Shown in pieces: positions 36,482 through 46,155 of a DNA stretch of 64,000 nucleotides; the stretch's first letter is position 1, and the number at the start of each line of letters is the position of its first letter. The DNA comes from Synechococcus sp. JA-2-3B'a(2-13) (GTDB lineage: Bacteria > Cyanobacteriota > Cyanobacteriia > Thermostichales > Thermostichaceae), in NCBI RefSeq assembly GCF_000013225.1, contig NC_007776.1, forward strand, positions 1,889,001-1,953,000, written 5' to 3'. A program made the translations under genes and the position numbers. The notes beneath the pieces were generated by a model, which searched no databases, was not told the DNA's origin, and was given only the letters and a program-made list of their open reading frames with translations.

Positions 36482-36750
36482 AGCTAGATACTTTTTTGCT
36501 TTTTGCATTTTTCGGTGCTAGAGCGCTCTATCTCAACTAGCCGGAGACTTCAGTGTCGTTGGAGTTAATGTTAGCGTTGTAGTAAATCTGCCCAAGGGGT
36601 ATTCAATTGCTGGAGGGATCGCCATAAGATTTGGAGCGTAAACAACCGTTCTCCCAGCTCAACAACCAACGAACTGTCAACTGCACCCTGCTCCTATTTG
36701 GATGCTTAAAGCTCAATAACGACTTGGATTGGATAACCAGGGGATCCCTT

Positions 36751-37437
36751 ATGACCGGCACTAGCTCTATCTCCAATGGCTCAGTCACCTTTGATCCCTA
36801 CACGCCCGTTTTGGCCAACTACTACACACCCAGCGCTTATCTGCGAAGCGATTTGGAATCGGGCTTACTGGAAAGTCGCCACGGTGAACGTCTCTTGGCC
36901 CTTCCAGAGGCATTGCTGCGGGGCATCTACACGGGCCTGGAATACGAGACCGGCCAGGCTGCTCGTTTGGTGTTGCGCAACTGTGGTCGGATGTGGGGCA
37001 AGGAGTTTTTCCGCCGTTTTGCCCAAGAACTCTCCGACTACTACCAGAAGCCTTTGGCCGAGCTAGAGATGGGCACCTTTCTGCAAAGTCTGAGACAAGC
37101 CTGGAAAGCTCATGGCTGGGGATTGATCGAGATCGACTGGACTTACAAAGATCAAGGAGTGCTGGTGGTGTCGATTCGCAATTCCCCCTTCGCTGCTGTC
37201 ACCCCTCCCCATTTCAAGCGTCCGATGGGCTTTTTGGAGGCAGGGCTGTTGGCCACCTGGTTTAGCCAGCTAACCGGCCAGGATTTGCTCTGCGTGCAAA
37301 CCGCCAGCGAGGCTCTGGGAGCGAAGAGCAATTTGTTTGTCGTAACCGCTGCTGCCCGCCTCAAAGAGGGAGAAGCCTGGGTGGACTCCGGCCTCAGCCA
37401 CGAGCAGATCCTGGAAAAGCTCCTGCAGCCCAGCTAG
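36751..37437 (+). CDS. V4R-domain protein 2 (Slr0147-like)
   Basis: A 228-residue protein with a V4R-type C-terminal half (YETGQAARLVLRNCGRMWGKEFFRRFAQEL; then GFLEAGLLATWFSQLTGQDLLCVQTASEALGAKSNLFVVTAAARL). It differs from the first V4R protein of the operon, so they are paralogues that may pair. The ATG at 36751 was chosen; the longer frame from 36631 lacks a plausible start site. The 269-base gap before it contains the perfect palindrome TAGAGCGCTCTA (36519-36530) and may hold a second promoter. Confidence 0.8.
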   Translation: MTGTSSISNGSVTFDPYTPVLANYYTPSAYLRSDLESGLLESRHGERLLALPEALLRGIYTGLEYETGQAARLVLRNCGRMWGKEFFRRFAQELSDYYQKPLAELEMGTFLQSLRQAWKAHGWGLIEIDWTYKDQGVLVVSIRNSPFAAVTPPHFKRPMGFLEAGLLATWFSQLTGQDLLCVQTASEALGAKSNLFVVTAAARLKEGEAWVDSGLSHEQILEKLLQPS

Positions 37438-37531
37438 GCGATGGGGGCTGGTTTTCCCCAGAGGGATGGGATCCCAACAGGGATGAGTCTGTATAATTTT
37501 CTGGAAGCAAGGCGAGCTCAAGCGCGCGAGG

Positions 37532-37915
37532 GTGTGGCCATTGGGGTGGCGAGTCAGAGCAATTCGGGGAGCCATCACCGTACCTACAAACAGTGCCGAG
37601 GCCATTGGCGCGGCGGTGGCTGAGCTGCTGGATACGCTAGAGCACCGCAACGCCCTCGATCCAGCTGAACTAGTCAGCGTTATTTTTTCCGTTACTCCTG
37701 ATTTAAATGCAGCTTTTCCCGCCCAGTTTGCTCGTCGTCGCCCCGGTTGGGAGTCGGTGCCTCTGTTGGATGTGCAACAGATGGAGGTGAGCGGCGACTT
37801 ACCCCGTTGCATTCGGGTTTTGATCCAGTTGAATACTCCACTTGCTCAAGCGGACATGCAGCATGTTTATCTGCGAGGTGCCCGCGAGTTAAGGCCAGAT
37901 CTCAGCACTGTTTGA
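37532..37915 (+). CDS. aroH: chorismate mutase, AroH type
   Basis: Converts chorismate to prephenate on the way to Phe and Tyr. It is a trimeric AroH fold: VRAIRGAITVPTNSAEAI at the N-terminus with the active-site Arg, SVIFSVTPDLNAAFPA, and CIRVLIQLNTPLAQADMQHVYLRGA with the C-terminal Arg. The product is 127 residues, a normal length. It has no ATG: GTG at 37532 or TTG at 37541 begins it. It lies 94 bases after the V4R operon. Confidence 0.9.
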   Translation: MWPLGWRVRAIRGAITVPTNSAEAIGAAVAELLDTLEHRNALDPAELVSVIFSVTPDLNAAFPAQFARRRPGWESVPLLDVQQMEVSGDLPRCIRVLIQLNTPLAQADMQHVYLRGARELRPDLSTV

Positions 37916-37952
37916 TCGATCCATACAGCACCAGCACAGGGTTGACACTCTC

Positions 37953-37970
37953 ACCGACTAAAGTCGGGGG
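37953..37970 (+). other. hairpin ACCGACTaaAGTCGGGGG
   Basis: CCGACT pairs perfectly with AGTCGG over a 2-base loop, then GGGGGATTTCTAC follows. There is no T-run, so it is a weak terminator candidate for aroH. The motif resembles the ends of IS200/IS605-like or IS607-like elements common in cyanobacteria, so it may be the scar of one. The interval 37916-38153 otherwise holds no gene. Confidence 0.4.
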
Positions 37971-38153
37971 ATTTCTACACTGGAGGTGGGACAGTCTGTT
38001 GCCATGGGCAACATGGGGCATGATGGATCCCGGATTTGCCCCGCTTATTCTGGGGGAAAAGAATGGCTTAACTCAAGTTGATCCGGGTCGTATCACTACT
38101 GATTTGGGAAGGCGCAGAACATCCAGATTCACTCATAGACTTACTTGGACTTA

Positions 38154-38269
38154 CAGTCATTTTAAACAGGTATGAAACATTTCCATCCAGCTCCCCTTTC
38201 TTTTTAGGAGATGGGGTGATGGCAGCGGCACAGAGCACTTGGGGGGCTTCTCAATTAGCTTAAAATGAC
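38154..38269. repeat. MITE-like element, copy A
   Basis: It is bounded by perfect 10-base inverted repeats, GTCATTTTAA (38154-38163) and TTAAAATGAC (38260-38269). The left side continues as ATGAAACATTTCCATC then AGCTCCCCT, and the right side contains GCAGCGG. A second copy with the same parts is at 47222-47328. It holds no reading frame, so any movement would need a transposase in trans. Confidence 0.7.
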
Positions 38270-38299
38270 TCTACTTAAGATAAGAGTAGATCTGAGAGC

Positions 38300-38701
38300 T
38301 CAAGGAGACAGCTTTTCTCGCAGACGGTTTTCCCACTGTTGCAGTTGCTCTTGGCGAGCGGCCACCTCTGCTTCGCGACGGCTCAGCTCTTGGCTTTGCC
38401 GAGTCAAGGATTGCCGCCAGCTTTCAATCTCCGACAGATCCACCAGACTGTGGGTTCGGGATAGGTTGTGCAACATCTCCACCAGCTTCATGGCTGCCTC
38501 TTCCGCCCGCCGTACCTGCCGCTCTTCCGAAAGCTCAACCAGCAGCAACACCCCAATGTTGTAAGGGCCAACCTCTTTGCAGGTGACCCCTTCTGGCTTG
38601 CGCAGCGGCATCCAAACACCGTCCTCGGCCTGCCGGGCCAAGAGCTGCAGCTCCCCCTGGCCGAAGAGACTTTTTTTGTGTACCCGTGCCAGATACAGCA
38701 T
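38300..38701 (-). CDS. short protein resembling the N-terminus of HmpF
   Basis: A 133-residue protein starting MLYLARVHKKSLFGQGELQLLARQ, followed by LLLVELSEERQVR, then a coiled coil (IESWRQSLTRQSQELSRREAEVAARQEQLQQWENRLREK). This matches the start of the cyanobacterial pilus-motility coiled-coil protein HmpF, which continues for several hundred more residues. Here the frame ends soon after the coiled coil begins, so this is either a short family member or a truncated one. In filamentous relatives HmpF acts at cell poles with Hmp chemotaxis proteins, none of which are here. The match is from memory. Confidence 0.6.
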   Translation of the reverse strand: MLYLARVHKKSLFGQGELQLLARQAEDGVWMPLRKPEGVTCKEVGPYNIGVLLLVELSEERQVRRAEEAAMKLVEMLHNLSRTHSLVDLSEIESWRQSLTRQSQELSRREAEVAARQEQLQQWENRLREKLSP

Positions 38702-38882
38702 GGAACATGCAGGAAGATGCTGCCGATTTTAGCACCGATCCCTTTTATTGAAGAGGGATCCCGTCCCTACACCCAAACCTGGGTTTTGTTGTCCGTGCCA
38801 CCAGGAGGATCAATGCTAGGATCGGCTGTGGAATGGATAAGGCTCAACGCTCTCCCGTCTTCATCGTTTAGGGATCCCTGGC

Positions 38883-39686
38883 ATGTTTCTCACCCAAAGC
38901 CCCTACTTTTTGATGGCAGCGCTGGTGGCGATTGCCAGTGGAGCCATCTTCGCGGTTCGGTTCATCAAGCGCGAGGCCTCCGCTGAGTACGACGTGATTT
39001 TTGCCACGATGGGCCTGATCTATTCCGTCTGCTTGCTCTTGGAAGGTCAGCGGCTCATCCCGTTGCTGTTCTTTGCGCAGGTGTTGCTGGCGGTGATGGC
39101 CGGCTGGTTTGCCATCGAAACCTTCCGTTTGCGGATTCTCTTAAGCGAAAAAGCACGGCAGGTGGGCGGGGCTCGTCCGACCGTTCGGCGGCAAGGCTTC
39201 AGCCGCACCTATCCCCCGGATGGCTATGCCCAAGGACGCACGGTTTCCACTCGAGCCGAGGGATCCCGTATCCGCGATACATCCTCTTACAGTCGCTCCA
39301 TTCCTGGGCGCAGTGGTGAAGATCCTAGCCGTCGCCCCAGGCCCCAACTGACCGGCGATACCCGTGTGCGTCCACGCCGCCGACCCGAAGGGGATGAGTA
39401 TTACGAGGAGCCAGGAGTCCGCCCGCGTCAGGACACCGACTACGATGAGCCGGCTCCGCCGCCAGAGGCCCGTCGCCCCCGTCGCCCTGCCGGAGAGTAT
39501 CCAGAGGATGTGGATGTGCAGGAAGAGCGCAGCACAGGTACAGCTACCCGCCGCCGTCCCCCACGGTTGCCCCAAGACCAAGGGGAAAGCTACGCGGATG
39601 AACCTCCCCGCCGTCCTTCCCGCCGCGTTGTCGAAGTAGAGCCAGTAGAAGTGGAGCCAGAAGAGTATGATGACGATCTGTTCTGA
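38883..39686 (+). CDS. ycf66: Ycf66 family membrane protein
   Basis: Cyanobacterial/plastid Ycf66 homologue of unknown function. Residues 5-100 hold three to four membrane helices (YFLMAALVAIASGAIFAVRFI; IFATMGLIYSVCLLLEGQR; LLFFAQVLLAVMAGWFAIETFRLR). The remaining ~165 residues are a low-complexity, disordered tail rich in Arg, Pro, Glu, Asp and Tyr, typical of the family. The tail has the look of an intrinsically disordered cytoplasmic domain. It is monocistronic. Confidence 0.9.
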   Translation: MFLTQSPYFLMAALVAIASGAIFAVRFIKREASAEYDVIFATMGLIYSVCLLLEGQRLIPLLFFAQVLLAVMAGWFAIETFRLRILLSEKARQVGGARPTVRRQGFSRTYPPDGYAQGRTVSTRAEGSRIRDTSSYSRSIPGRSGEDPSRRPRPQLTGDTRVRPRRRPEGDEYYEEPGVRPRQDTDYDEPAPPPEARRPRRPAGEYPEDVDVQEERSTGTATRRRPPRLPQDQGESYADEPPRRPSRRVVEVEPVEVEPEEYDDDLF

Positions 39687-39767
39687 TAGGCTCTCGACAC
39701 TGCTCTGAAACTCAATAGGGACAGCGCCAGCCTTGCTTGGGAGGTGTGGTGAATCCGGTTGGATCCC

Positions 39768-42704
39768 TCAGCCCGTGTTGCGCATCCCGGCGGCAATGCC
39801 GTTGATGGTGAGCAGAGCCCCACGCAGAAGTTCAGCTCGGTCGTAGCGTGTTCGTCCGGTGCGGGATCCCTGACGCTCCCGCAGGCGCTTGAGGAGAGAG
39901 ACTTGAATAAAGCCCAAGGGCACAATAGAGCGGTTGCGCAACTGCACCGAGCGCTTCAAATAAGGGTCGTTCTCCAACAGTTCCCTGTGGCCCGTAATCT
40001 GCAACACTATTGTGCGAGTACGGTGCATTTCTTGGGCAATACACTCAAACAGCTCCATCGCCCGCTCTAGACGCTCTGGAGAGCTCATCTCCCGCACGTA
40101 GTGACGCGCTATTTGCAGATCCACTTTGGCCAGAGTCATCTCCACTTTGGAGATCACCATGCGGAAGAAAGGCCATTCGCGATAGAGGTGCTGCAGGTGG
40201 TTGAGGTTGTGCTCGCCCCTGGCCACGTATTCTTGTAGGGCGGTGCCAACCCCATACCAGGCCGGCAAGAGAAAGCGGCTTTGCGTCCAACTGAATACCC
40301 AGGGAATGGCCCGCAGGGATCCGATGTCTTTTTGGCTACCGCTGCGGCGGGCGGGACGGGAGCTGATCTGCAGTTGGCTGATCTCTTCAATGGGGGTGAC
40401 CTCGTGGAAAAACTCCACAAAGCCCTCCTGCTCGTAGACCAGGTTACGGTACACCTGCCGGGAGCGCTCCGCCAAGGATTCCATCAGGCGCGACCACTCG
40501 TGCAGATCGTTGGGGTAGGTGCGCAGTAGGCTGGCCTGGATCACGGCGCTGGTGACGGTTTCCAGGTTAAAAATGGCCAGATCCTGGAGGGAATACTTGG
40601 AGGCCAACACCTCTCCCTGTTCGGTAATTTTGATGCGGCCCCCCACACTGCGCCCTGGCTGAGCCAAGATGGCCTCGTAAGCCGGGCCCCCTCCACGGCC
40701 CACCGAACCGCCCCGGCCATGGAAGATCTGCAGCTTCACCCCGTAGGATTCGGCCACCGTCTGCAGGCGTTGTTGAGCCTTGTAAATCTCCCAGTTGCTG
40801 CTCAAAAAGCCGGAATCTTTGTTGCTATCGGAGTAGCCCAGCATCACCTCCTGTAGATTCCCCTGCTGAGCCAAGTACTGGCGATAGAAAGGGATCTCCA
40901 GCAACTGCCGCAAAACTTCCGGGGCCCGCTTCAGGTCTTCGACGGTCTCAAACAGCGGCACCACCGCCAGGGATCCGCGACCACTGATGGGATCGTAGAG
41001 ACCCACCTCCTTGGCCATCAGCAGCACCTCCAACAGGTCGCTTAACTGGCGGCTCATGCTGATCACATAGGTCTGGCAAATGGCCAAGCCGAATTCCTGC
41101 TGCAGGCGGCGCAGGGTGCGAAAGGTGGCGATCAGCTCTGCCGTTTTCTCGGAAAAGGCGATCTCCAGCGGTATCAGAGGCCGACGTGTTTGTAGCTCCT
41201 GCAGGAGAAAGGCGGTTTTTTCCTCTTCCGTCATCTCGTTGTAGGGACGCGGCAAAATGCGCAAGTACTCGAAAATCTCCGTGAGAGCGGCTTCGTGGTA
41301 GCTGCTGTCTTGGCGGATATCCAGATGGGCCAGGTGAAAGCCAAACACCTGTACCTGTTGAATGAGATGATCCAACTGACGGCAGGAAAGGCCGCTGTTT
41401 TTCAAGCTTTTCTGGATAAGCTGCAAGTCGGCCAGAAATTCTTCTGCGTTGGCATAGGCGTTGTCCACAGGGGGAGGGGTGGGCAAACAAGCGGAGTCGG
41501 CCAAGTTGCGATTGCGCTCCCGCGTCAACTCCAGCCGCCGCTGAATGTAGCTGAGCTTGAGGCGGTAGGGCTCTTGGCGGTATTGCAGCGAAAACGATTC
41601 GTAAACCTCAGGCATGAGGCGGTGATCCTGCTCAAGGGCATCCAGCAGTTGGCTGTCCACATCCCCCCAGTGCAGGGAAATGCTCAAGGTTTTGGTAAGA
41701 GCCTTCACCGATTCGATGTACTTGCCCAGGATGAGGTTGCGCTGATAGCGAGCCGTTTGCCAGGTAACATCGGCGGTGACGGAAGGGTTGCCATCCCGAT
41801 CCCCGCCTACCCACGAGCCGAAGTTGCAAAATCCTGCCGGCGGTGGCTCGACGCTGGGAAAAGCTTTTTTCAGGCTGCGGCTGAGGTACTCGTGCAGCAG
41901 GGGGATGGCCTGAAACAACACCTCTTCAAAATAGTGCAAAGTGTAATCGACTTCGTTCAAAACAGTCGGCTTGGACTGATGCAACTCGTCGGTGCGCCAC
42001 CAAAGCAAAACTTCTTCCGCCATCTGTTCTTTTATCATCTGGGCCTGCAAAGGCTGGGTTTGTTCTGCCCAATCCAGTTGGCTGAGCAAGCGAGAGAAAG
42101 CTCGTTGCTTCTCGCGGATGGTGTGGCGGACGATCTCGGTGGGGTGGGCGGTAAAAACCATGCGAATGTGCAACTGCTCCAGCAATCTGCGCAGTAGGCC
42201 CGGCGGCACCCCTTGAGCCCGCAGGTAAGGGAACAGCCGTTCAAATTTTTCGTTTTCTCGCACGGTACGTTGTTGGCTATCCACCATGCGCATGTCCGAG
42301 TCTTCTGCCCGTTCGTAGTGCTGTTCAACAATGTTGATCAACTGGAAGAAGAGGGCAAAGGCCCGTGCCGTTTGGATGGTGGCGTCGAGGCTGAGGTACT
42401 CGATAATTTGTAGTACCTCTGGGATCGGGTACTCCAGGGCTTGTCCTTCTGGGGAACACATGGAACGCAGTCGCTGCAACAGATCCACCAGAGACTGACC
42501 GCACTCCTGCAGGATCACCGATTCCCAGAGTTCTTCCACCAATTGCAGGCGACGGTTCAACAGGTTGTTCCTGCGGTTGAAGGCTTCGTTGACTTGAAGG
42601 GAATGGGCCAAGGGATCCCGTTCCCCAAACAGGGATGCCTCCTTCAGCCCGTTGGCAGAACCCGCTGCCCCCTCTGCAGCGGTCAGGTGGGGGGAAGAGG
42701 TCAT
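39768..42704 (-). CDS. ppc: phosphoenolpyruvate carboxylase
   Basis: Fixes bicarbonate onto PEP to give oxaloacetate, replenishing the TCA cycle. It is a full-length bacterial enzyme (978 residues) with [21 protein letters not shown], the mobile loop [13 protein letters not shown], and the invariant C-terminal [11 protein letters not shown]. The plant-type phosphorylation Ser at the N-terminus is absent. The ATG at 42704 is preferred to one eight codons upstream because AGGAG lies 9 bases before it. It is convergent with ycf66. Confidence 0.97.
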   Translation of the reverse strand: MTSSPHLTAAEGAAGSANGLKEASLFGERDPLAHSLQVNEAFNRRNNLLNRRLQLVEELWESVILQECGQSLVDLLQRLRSMCSPEGQALEYPIPEVLQIIEYLSLDATIQTARAFALFFQLINIVEQHYERAEDSDMRMVDSQQRTVRENEKFERLFPYLRAQGVPPGLLRRLLEQLHIRMVFTAHPTEIVRHTIREKQRAFSRLLSQLDWAEQTQPLQAQMIKEQMAEEVLLWWRTDELHQSKPTVLNEVDYTLHYFEEVLFQAIPLLHEYLSRSLKKAFPSVEPPPAGFCNFGSWVGGDRDGNPSVTADVTWQTARYQRNLILGKYIESVKALTKTLSISLHWGDVDSQLLDALEQDHRLMPEVYESFSLQYRQEPYRLKLSYIQRRLELTRERNRNLADSACLPTPPPVDNAYANAEEFLADLQLIQKSLKNSGLSCRQLDHLIQQVQVFGFHLAHLDIRQDSSYHEAALTEIFEYLRILPRPYNEMTEEEKTAFLLQELQTRRPLIPLEIAFSEKTAELIATFRTLRRLQQEFGLAICQTYVISMSRQLSDLLEVLLMAKEVGLYDPISGRGSLAVVPLFETVEDLKRAPEVLRQLLEIPFYRQYLAQQGNLQEVMLGYSDSNKDSGFLSSNWEIYKAQQRLQTVAESYGVKLQIFHGRGGSVGRGGGPAYEAILAQPGRSVGGRIKITEQGEVLASKYSLQDLAIFNLETVTSAVIQASLLRTYPNDLHEWSRLMESLAERSRQVYRNLVYEQEGFVEFFHEVTPIEEISQLQISSRPARRSGSQKDIGSLRAIPWVFSWTQSRFLLPAWYGVGTALQEYVARGEHNLNHLQHLYREWPFFRMVISKVEMTLAKVDLQIARHYVREMSSPERLERAMELFECIAQEMHRTRTIVLQITGHRELLENDPYLKRSVQLRNRSIVPLGFIQVSLLKRLRERQGSRTGRTRYDRAELLRGALLTINGIAAGMRNTG

Positions 42705-42859
42705 GAAGGCAGCTCCTAGAATAACCATCCCAATATTAGAGCCTGTTTGTCGAAACGGCAGATGTAGCAGGTATCACGCTCAGATTGCGGTCTTCTCCGC
42801 GTCGGATTTTGTAGTTGAGCCTACAAATTGCAAGAAAAAAGTGTTTTACCTTGCCGCAA

Positions 42860-43359
42860 TACCGGTCTAACGCCTTGTTGACAGGAGTTCTGGTGGCTGC
42901 CACCCTGTTTATCAACGCACATCTGCTGGATCCCGACCAGGGATTGGACGAGATCGGGCAACTGGGTTTTCACGTCGGTGGGGGATTTTTGTCTGCCGGC
43001 GGATGAGGCGGGGATCCGCTCAGGGGTGACCACGGTGGTGGAGGCGGGGATCACCTTCCCGGCGTTTTGTGCAACGGTGGCGTCAACTGCCCAGACGCGG
43101 GTTTATGCTTTGATTCTTCTCTGCTCTACATCGCCACTGCGGATTTCATCGCCCACCGCCTCAGGCTGGCTGTGGATTGGAAAAATCAAGATCTGGATCG
43201 GGCCAGAGCAGTGATCGAGACCCATCGCCAGGTGGTGGTTGGCCGCAAGGCTCGTCCCACCCTCAAGCTGGGAGAGAGGGAATCACCCACGCTCACTTCC
43301 GCTCTGATTCTTGGCGAAGAATATGCCTGCCGATCATGATTCATCTGGGCCGCTTCCCG
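42860..43359 (+). pseudogene. decayed amidohydrolase (dihydroorotase-like) gene
   Basis: No single frame is intact, but successive plus-strand frames give parts of one protein in the right order: NAHLLDPDQGLDEIGQLGF (42.9 kb), EAGIRSGVTTVVEAGITFPAFCATVA (43.0 kb), IETHRQVVVGRKARPTL (43.2 kb) and IMIHLGRFPMDEVLDPF (43.33-43.39 kb). These match the N-terminus, the RSGVTTVVDAGS loop and the VKVRAS and MVHIGEPP segments of the amidohydrolase family. At least three frameshifts and a large deletion are needed, so the gene is dead. Limits are approximate. Confidence 0.7.
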
Positions 43360-43530
43360 ATGGATGAGGTGTTGGATCCCTTCGATTTGTTGGATCGCCT
43401 GCGTTCGGGAGAGATTGTTAGCAACGAACAAAAGGCCCGCGCCCGCGACTACGCATTGCAGGTGGCAGAGCTAGAATCCAAGGCAATTGCAGCTTTCAAC
43501 CGCAAGTTGGCAGCCTTGTCACCGGCTTGA
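43360..43530 (+). CDS. small hypothetical protein
   Basis: A 56-residue frame starting MDEVLDPFDLLDRLRSGEIV and continuing SNEQKARARDYALQVAELESKAIAAFNRKLA, a charged two-helix pattern. It ends 26 bases before ribD, so it could be a real upstream operon member whose start overlaps the tail of the decayed amidohydrolase. Its first 10-12 residues also fit the end of that pseudogene, so it could equally be read-through debris. ATG at 43336 is an alternative start. Confidence 0.45.
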   Translation: MDEVLDPFDLLDRLRSGEIVSNEQKARARDYALQVAELESKAIAAFNRKLAALSPA

Positions 43531-43556
43531 GCCGCTCTGGAGCGGATGCCCATTTT

Positions 43557-44669
43557 ATGATTTCGGATCAGCAGTGGATGGAACGGTGTCTATCCCTGGC
43601 CCGTTCCACACCTCAGCGTCCCTCTCCCAATCCGCGGGTGAGTTGCGTGATCGTGCAGGGGGATCGGGTGGTGGGGGAAGGCGTTCATCCGGGGGCAGGG
43701 CAGCCCCATGCGGAGGTGTTGGCTCTGCAACAGGCGGGATCCCTGGCCAGAGGGGCAACGCTCTACGTCAACCTGGAGCCCTGCAACCACTATGGGCGCA
43801 CTCCCCCTTGTACCGAGGCCATCCTAGCTGCCGGGATCCGGCGGGTGGTGGTGGGGATGCAGGATCCCAATCCCTTGGTGGCCGGCAAAGGGATCCGACG
43901 CCTGCAGGAGGCGGGGATCGACGTGACGGTGGGAGTGCTGGAGCGGGAGTGCCAGGAGCTGAACGAGGGGTTTGCCTTCGCCATTGTGCGGCAACAGTGT
44001 TTCGGCCTGCTGAAATACGCCATGACCCTGGATGGCAAGAGCGCCGCCGCCACCGGCCACAGCCGCTGGATCAGCAACTCTCCGGCGCGGCAGTGGGTAC
44101 ACCAACAGCGGGCCTGGCATGATGCCGTCATCGTTGGATCCCGAACCGTTTGGCAGGATAACCCGCGCCTCACCTGTCGCCTGGCGGAGTTGCAGGGATC
44201 CCAGCCGTTGCGGGTGGTCCTCAGCCGTTCCCTGAACCTACCTCCCGTCGCCCATCTGTGGCAGGTGGAAGAAGCGCCGACGTTGGTGATCACAGAAGCT
44301 GTGGCAACCCATCCTTTGTGGGGATCCCTGGCCAAGCAGGGGGTGGAGCTGCTGCATCTGCCCCAAGTAACCCCCTCGCGGGCGGCACAGGTGCTCTTTC
44401 AGCGGGGGTGTCTGAGTGCCCTCTGGGAATGCGGGGGCACGCTGGCCTGGGCAGCCCTCAAAGATGGGGCGATCCAGAAAGTAGCCGCCTTCATCGCTCC
44501 CAAGATCCTAGGCGGAGCCGCTGCGCCAACCCCGGTAGCAGGGGAGGGGATCCCTGATGTAAACCAGAGCTGGCAACTGGTGGAGCCCCGGCTGGAGACC
44601 TTGGGGGATAACTGGTTGATCATCGGAAAGATCTCCTCTTCAGTTGGCCACAGTAGCCTACTAAAGTGA
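43557..44669 (+). CDS. ribD: bifunctional riboflavin biosynthesis protein RibD
   Basis: Pyrimidine deaminase plus 5-amino-6-ribosylamino-uracil reductase of riboflavin synthesis. The deaminase half shows the zinc site QPHAEVLAL and EPCNHYGRTPPC. The reductase half begins LLKYAMTLDGKSAAATGHSRWIS and continues VWQDNPRLTCR and LWECGGTLAWAAL (NADPH site). It is 370 residues, a normal length. The ATG at 43557 starts MISDQQWMERC, the usual N-terminus. Confidence 0.95.
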   Translation: MISDQQWMERCLSLARSTPQRPSPNPRVSCVIVQGDRVVGEGVHPGAGQPHAEVLALQQAGSLARGATLYVNLEPCNHYGRTPPCTEAILAAGIRRVVVGMQDPNPLVAGKGIRRLQEAGIDVTVGVLERECQELNEGFAFAIVRQQCFGLLKYAMTLDGKSAAATGHSRWISNSPARQWVHQQRAWHDAVIVGSRTVWQDNPRLTCRLAELQGSQPLRVVLSRSLNLPPVAHLWQVEEAPTLVITEAVATHPLWGSLAKQGVELLHLPQVTPSRAAQVLFQRGCLSALWECGGTLAWAALKDGAIQKVAAFIAPKILGGAAAPTPVAGEGIPDVNQSWQLVEPRLETLGDNWLIIGKISSSVGHSSLLK

Positions 44670-45009
44670 CCAGCTTTCGATTGCCATACAGGGAGCTTCA
44701 GGTTTCTGAACGAACAGGCTGATATCTGTTCAATGTAAATGGATATACTCATCAGAAAAACACAACATTTCTGCACAATAGGGTTCAGAATTGAGCTAAA
44801 TTGTGCTAAGCTAGTCGGCGTTCTGGGGAGTCAATAACATTTGGGTAAGGTTAGCAAAATCAAGCTATAGGAATCTATCAAGATTCTTCTGAGGTGAGCC
44901 TTGTAAACGGCAACGACCTTGTTCAGCCCTTCTTTGCTTGCCCAGTGAGCAGTTTGAAAGCTCTCCTGTCCCGTTTTCAGGTGCAAATCCCAGGATAAGG
45001 AAGGGCATT
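44670..45009. other. intergenic region after ribD
   Basis: About 340 AT-rich bases. Two small inverted repeats are visible: GAACAG/CTGTTC with an 8-base loop (about 44713-44732) and GCACAAT/ATTGTGC (44773-44779 and 44800-44806). No reading frame is supported. It probably carries the promoter of the following secreted-protein gene. Confidence 0.4.
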
Positions 45010-46041
45010 GTGTTGAATCTTTTTGCCGGCCTGCTGTTTGCATCCGCTTTCATCAGCCCCTCGGGAAACGTTGTTATCGAAGGGGATTCGGGGGAATGGG
45101 TTTTCGCCGATCATCAAGTCCTAGAAGGGGTTACTCTAACCCTTCTCACACGGCCCGGAGAGAGCTTGGCCTCTTGGAGAGAAATGCTCTCCGTCATGGA
45201 CGTTCATGTCCAGGGATCGCCGCGCTTTCTCGCCAACCACATGCGGGACAACATCCTGGCTAGCTGCCCCCAAACGACTTGGGAGTTTCATCGGGAGAGC
45301 GAAGAAGATGTGCTCTACGAGTTCCGCAGTGCTGGTTGCCGTGGGACGGTGAGTGGAGTTGAGGAACATGAGATTGGCCGGATCACCCGAGGCCCGCGCG
45401 GCAGTGTGCGCATTGCCTACGCCGCCAAGCCCCAGATGATGCCTGAACTGCGCAGCCGCTGGCTGAACTTACTGGGCAGCGAGGTGGGGACAGCTCAGGG
45501 TTTTCCCATTCGCAACCTCAGCGGGGCGGCTGCACAGCCTTCTTCCCCGGCTTCAGAAGTCCCAACCTCAGAGCGGCAGATCGCCCAGTGGCTGCAGGAA
45601 GCAACCGATGCCCTGAAGCAGCAGGAAGATTTGCTGGCCGAGCTGGATCGCCTAGGTCAGGAAGCGCAGGCGGATGCCCGTGCCTACAGCCAAGGAACCC
45701 CCAAAGAGGCGGGGCTAAGGACAATCGGCCTGTACCGAGGTCGGGGGGACGGCAGCCCTGGCGAGGCCACAACCGAGTTCAAGACCACTGACACCTTGAT
45801 CTGGGCCATCTTGCCGGTGGGCAACCTTCCTGCCAACGCCAAGGTGGAGATACTCTGGTACTACGAGGGCGGAGAAGCCGGGGGCGAGCAACTGATCCGC
45901 AGGCTAGATGTTCCCTGGGATCCCTTGGCCGATACCGTGCGAGGCTTTCTGAGCTTCAGCCAACCCTACACCGGCCGCTACCGCGTCGAGATTCATGTCA
46001 ACGGCGAGAAGGTGGGAGTTGGCCGCTTCACGATCCGGTAG
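45010..46041 (+). CDS. secreted protein of unknown function
   Basis: About 343 residues. A hydrophobic N-terminus (LNLFAGLLFASAFIS) looks like a signal peptide. Next comes a Trp/His/Cys-containing globular region (residues 25-185), then a Gln/Leu/Glu-rich coiled coil (about 200-235), and a C-terminal beta-rich domain (AILPVGNLPANAKVEILWYYEGG and YTGRYRVEIHVNGEKVGVGRFTIR) typical of exported ligand-binding or adhesion modules. Start is uncertain: GTG at 45010 follows AAGGAAGG, and an in-frame TTG at 44938 would add 24 residues. I do not recognise the family. Confidence 0.72.
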   Translation: MLNLFAGLLFASAFISPSGNVVIEGDSGEWVFADHQVLEGVTLTLLTRPGESLASWREMLSVMDVHVQGSPRFLANHMRDNILASCPQTTWEFHRESEEDVLYEFRSAGCRGTVSGVEEHEIGRITRGPRGSVRIAYAAKPQMMPELRSRWLNLLGSEVGTAQGFPIRNLSGAAAQPSSPASEVPTSERQIAQWLQEATDALKQQEDLLAELDRLGQEAQADARAYSQGTPKEAGLRTIGLYRGRGDGSPGEATTEFKTTDTLIWAILPVGNLPANAKVEILWYYEGGEAGGEQLIRRLDVPWDPLADTVRGFLSFSQPYTGRYRVEIHVNGEKVGVGRFTIR

Positions 46042-46155
46042 TCTCCTGCAAGAAGTACCCCTCCTACGGGGTTACACAGGCTTGGGGGTGGACAATCTCC
46101 ATCACCAACTCCGACGGGGTGAAGACCGCTGTGCTGGGATCCAGAGGGGGGCTTG

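Noticed and set aside
41295-42197. 300-codon open frame on the plus strand
   Set aside because: Antisense to ppc; no recognisable product.
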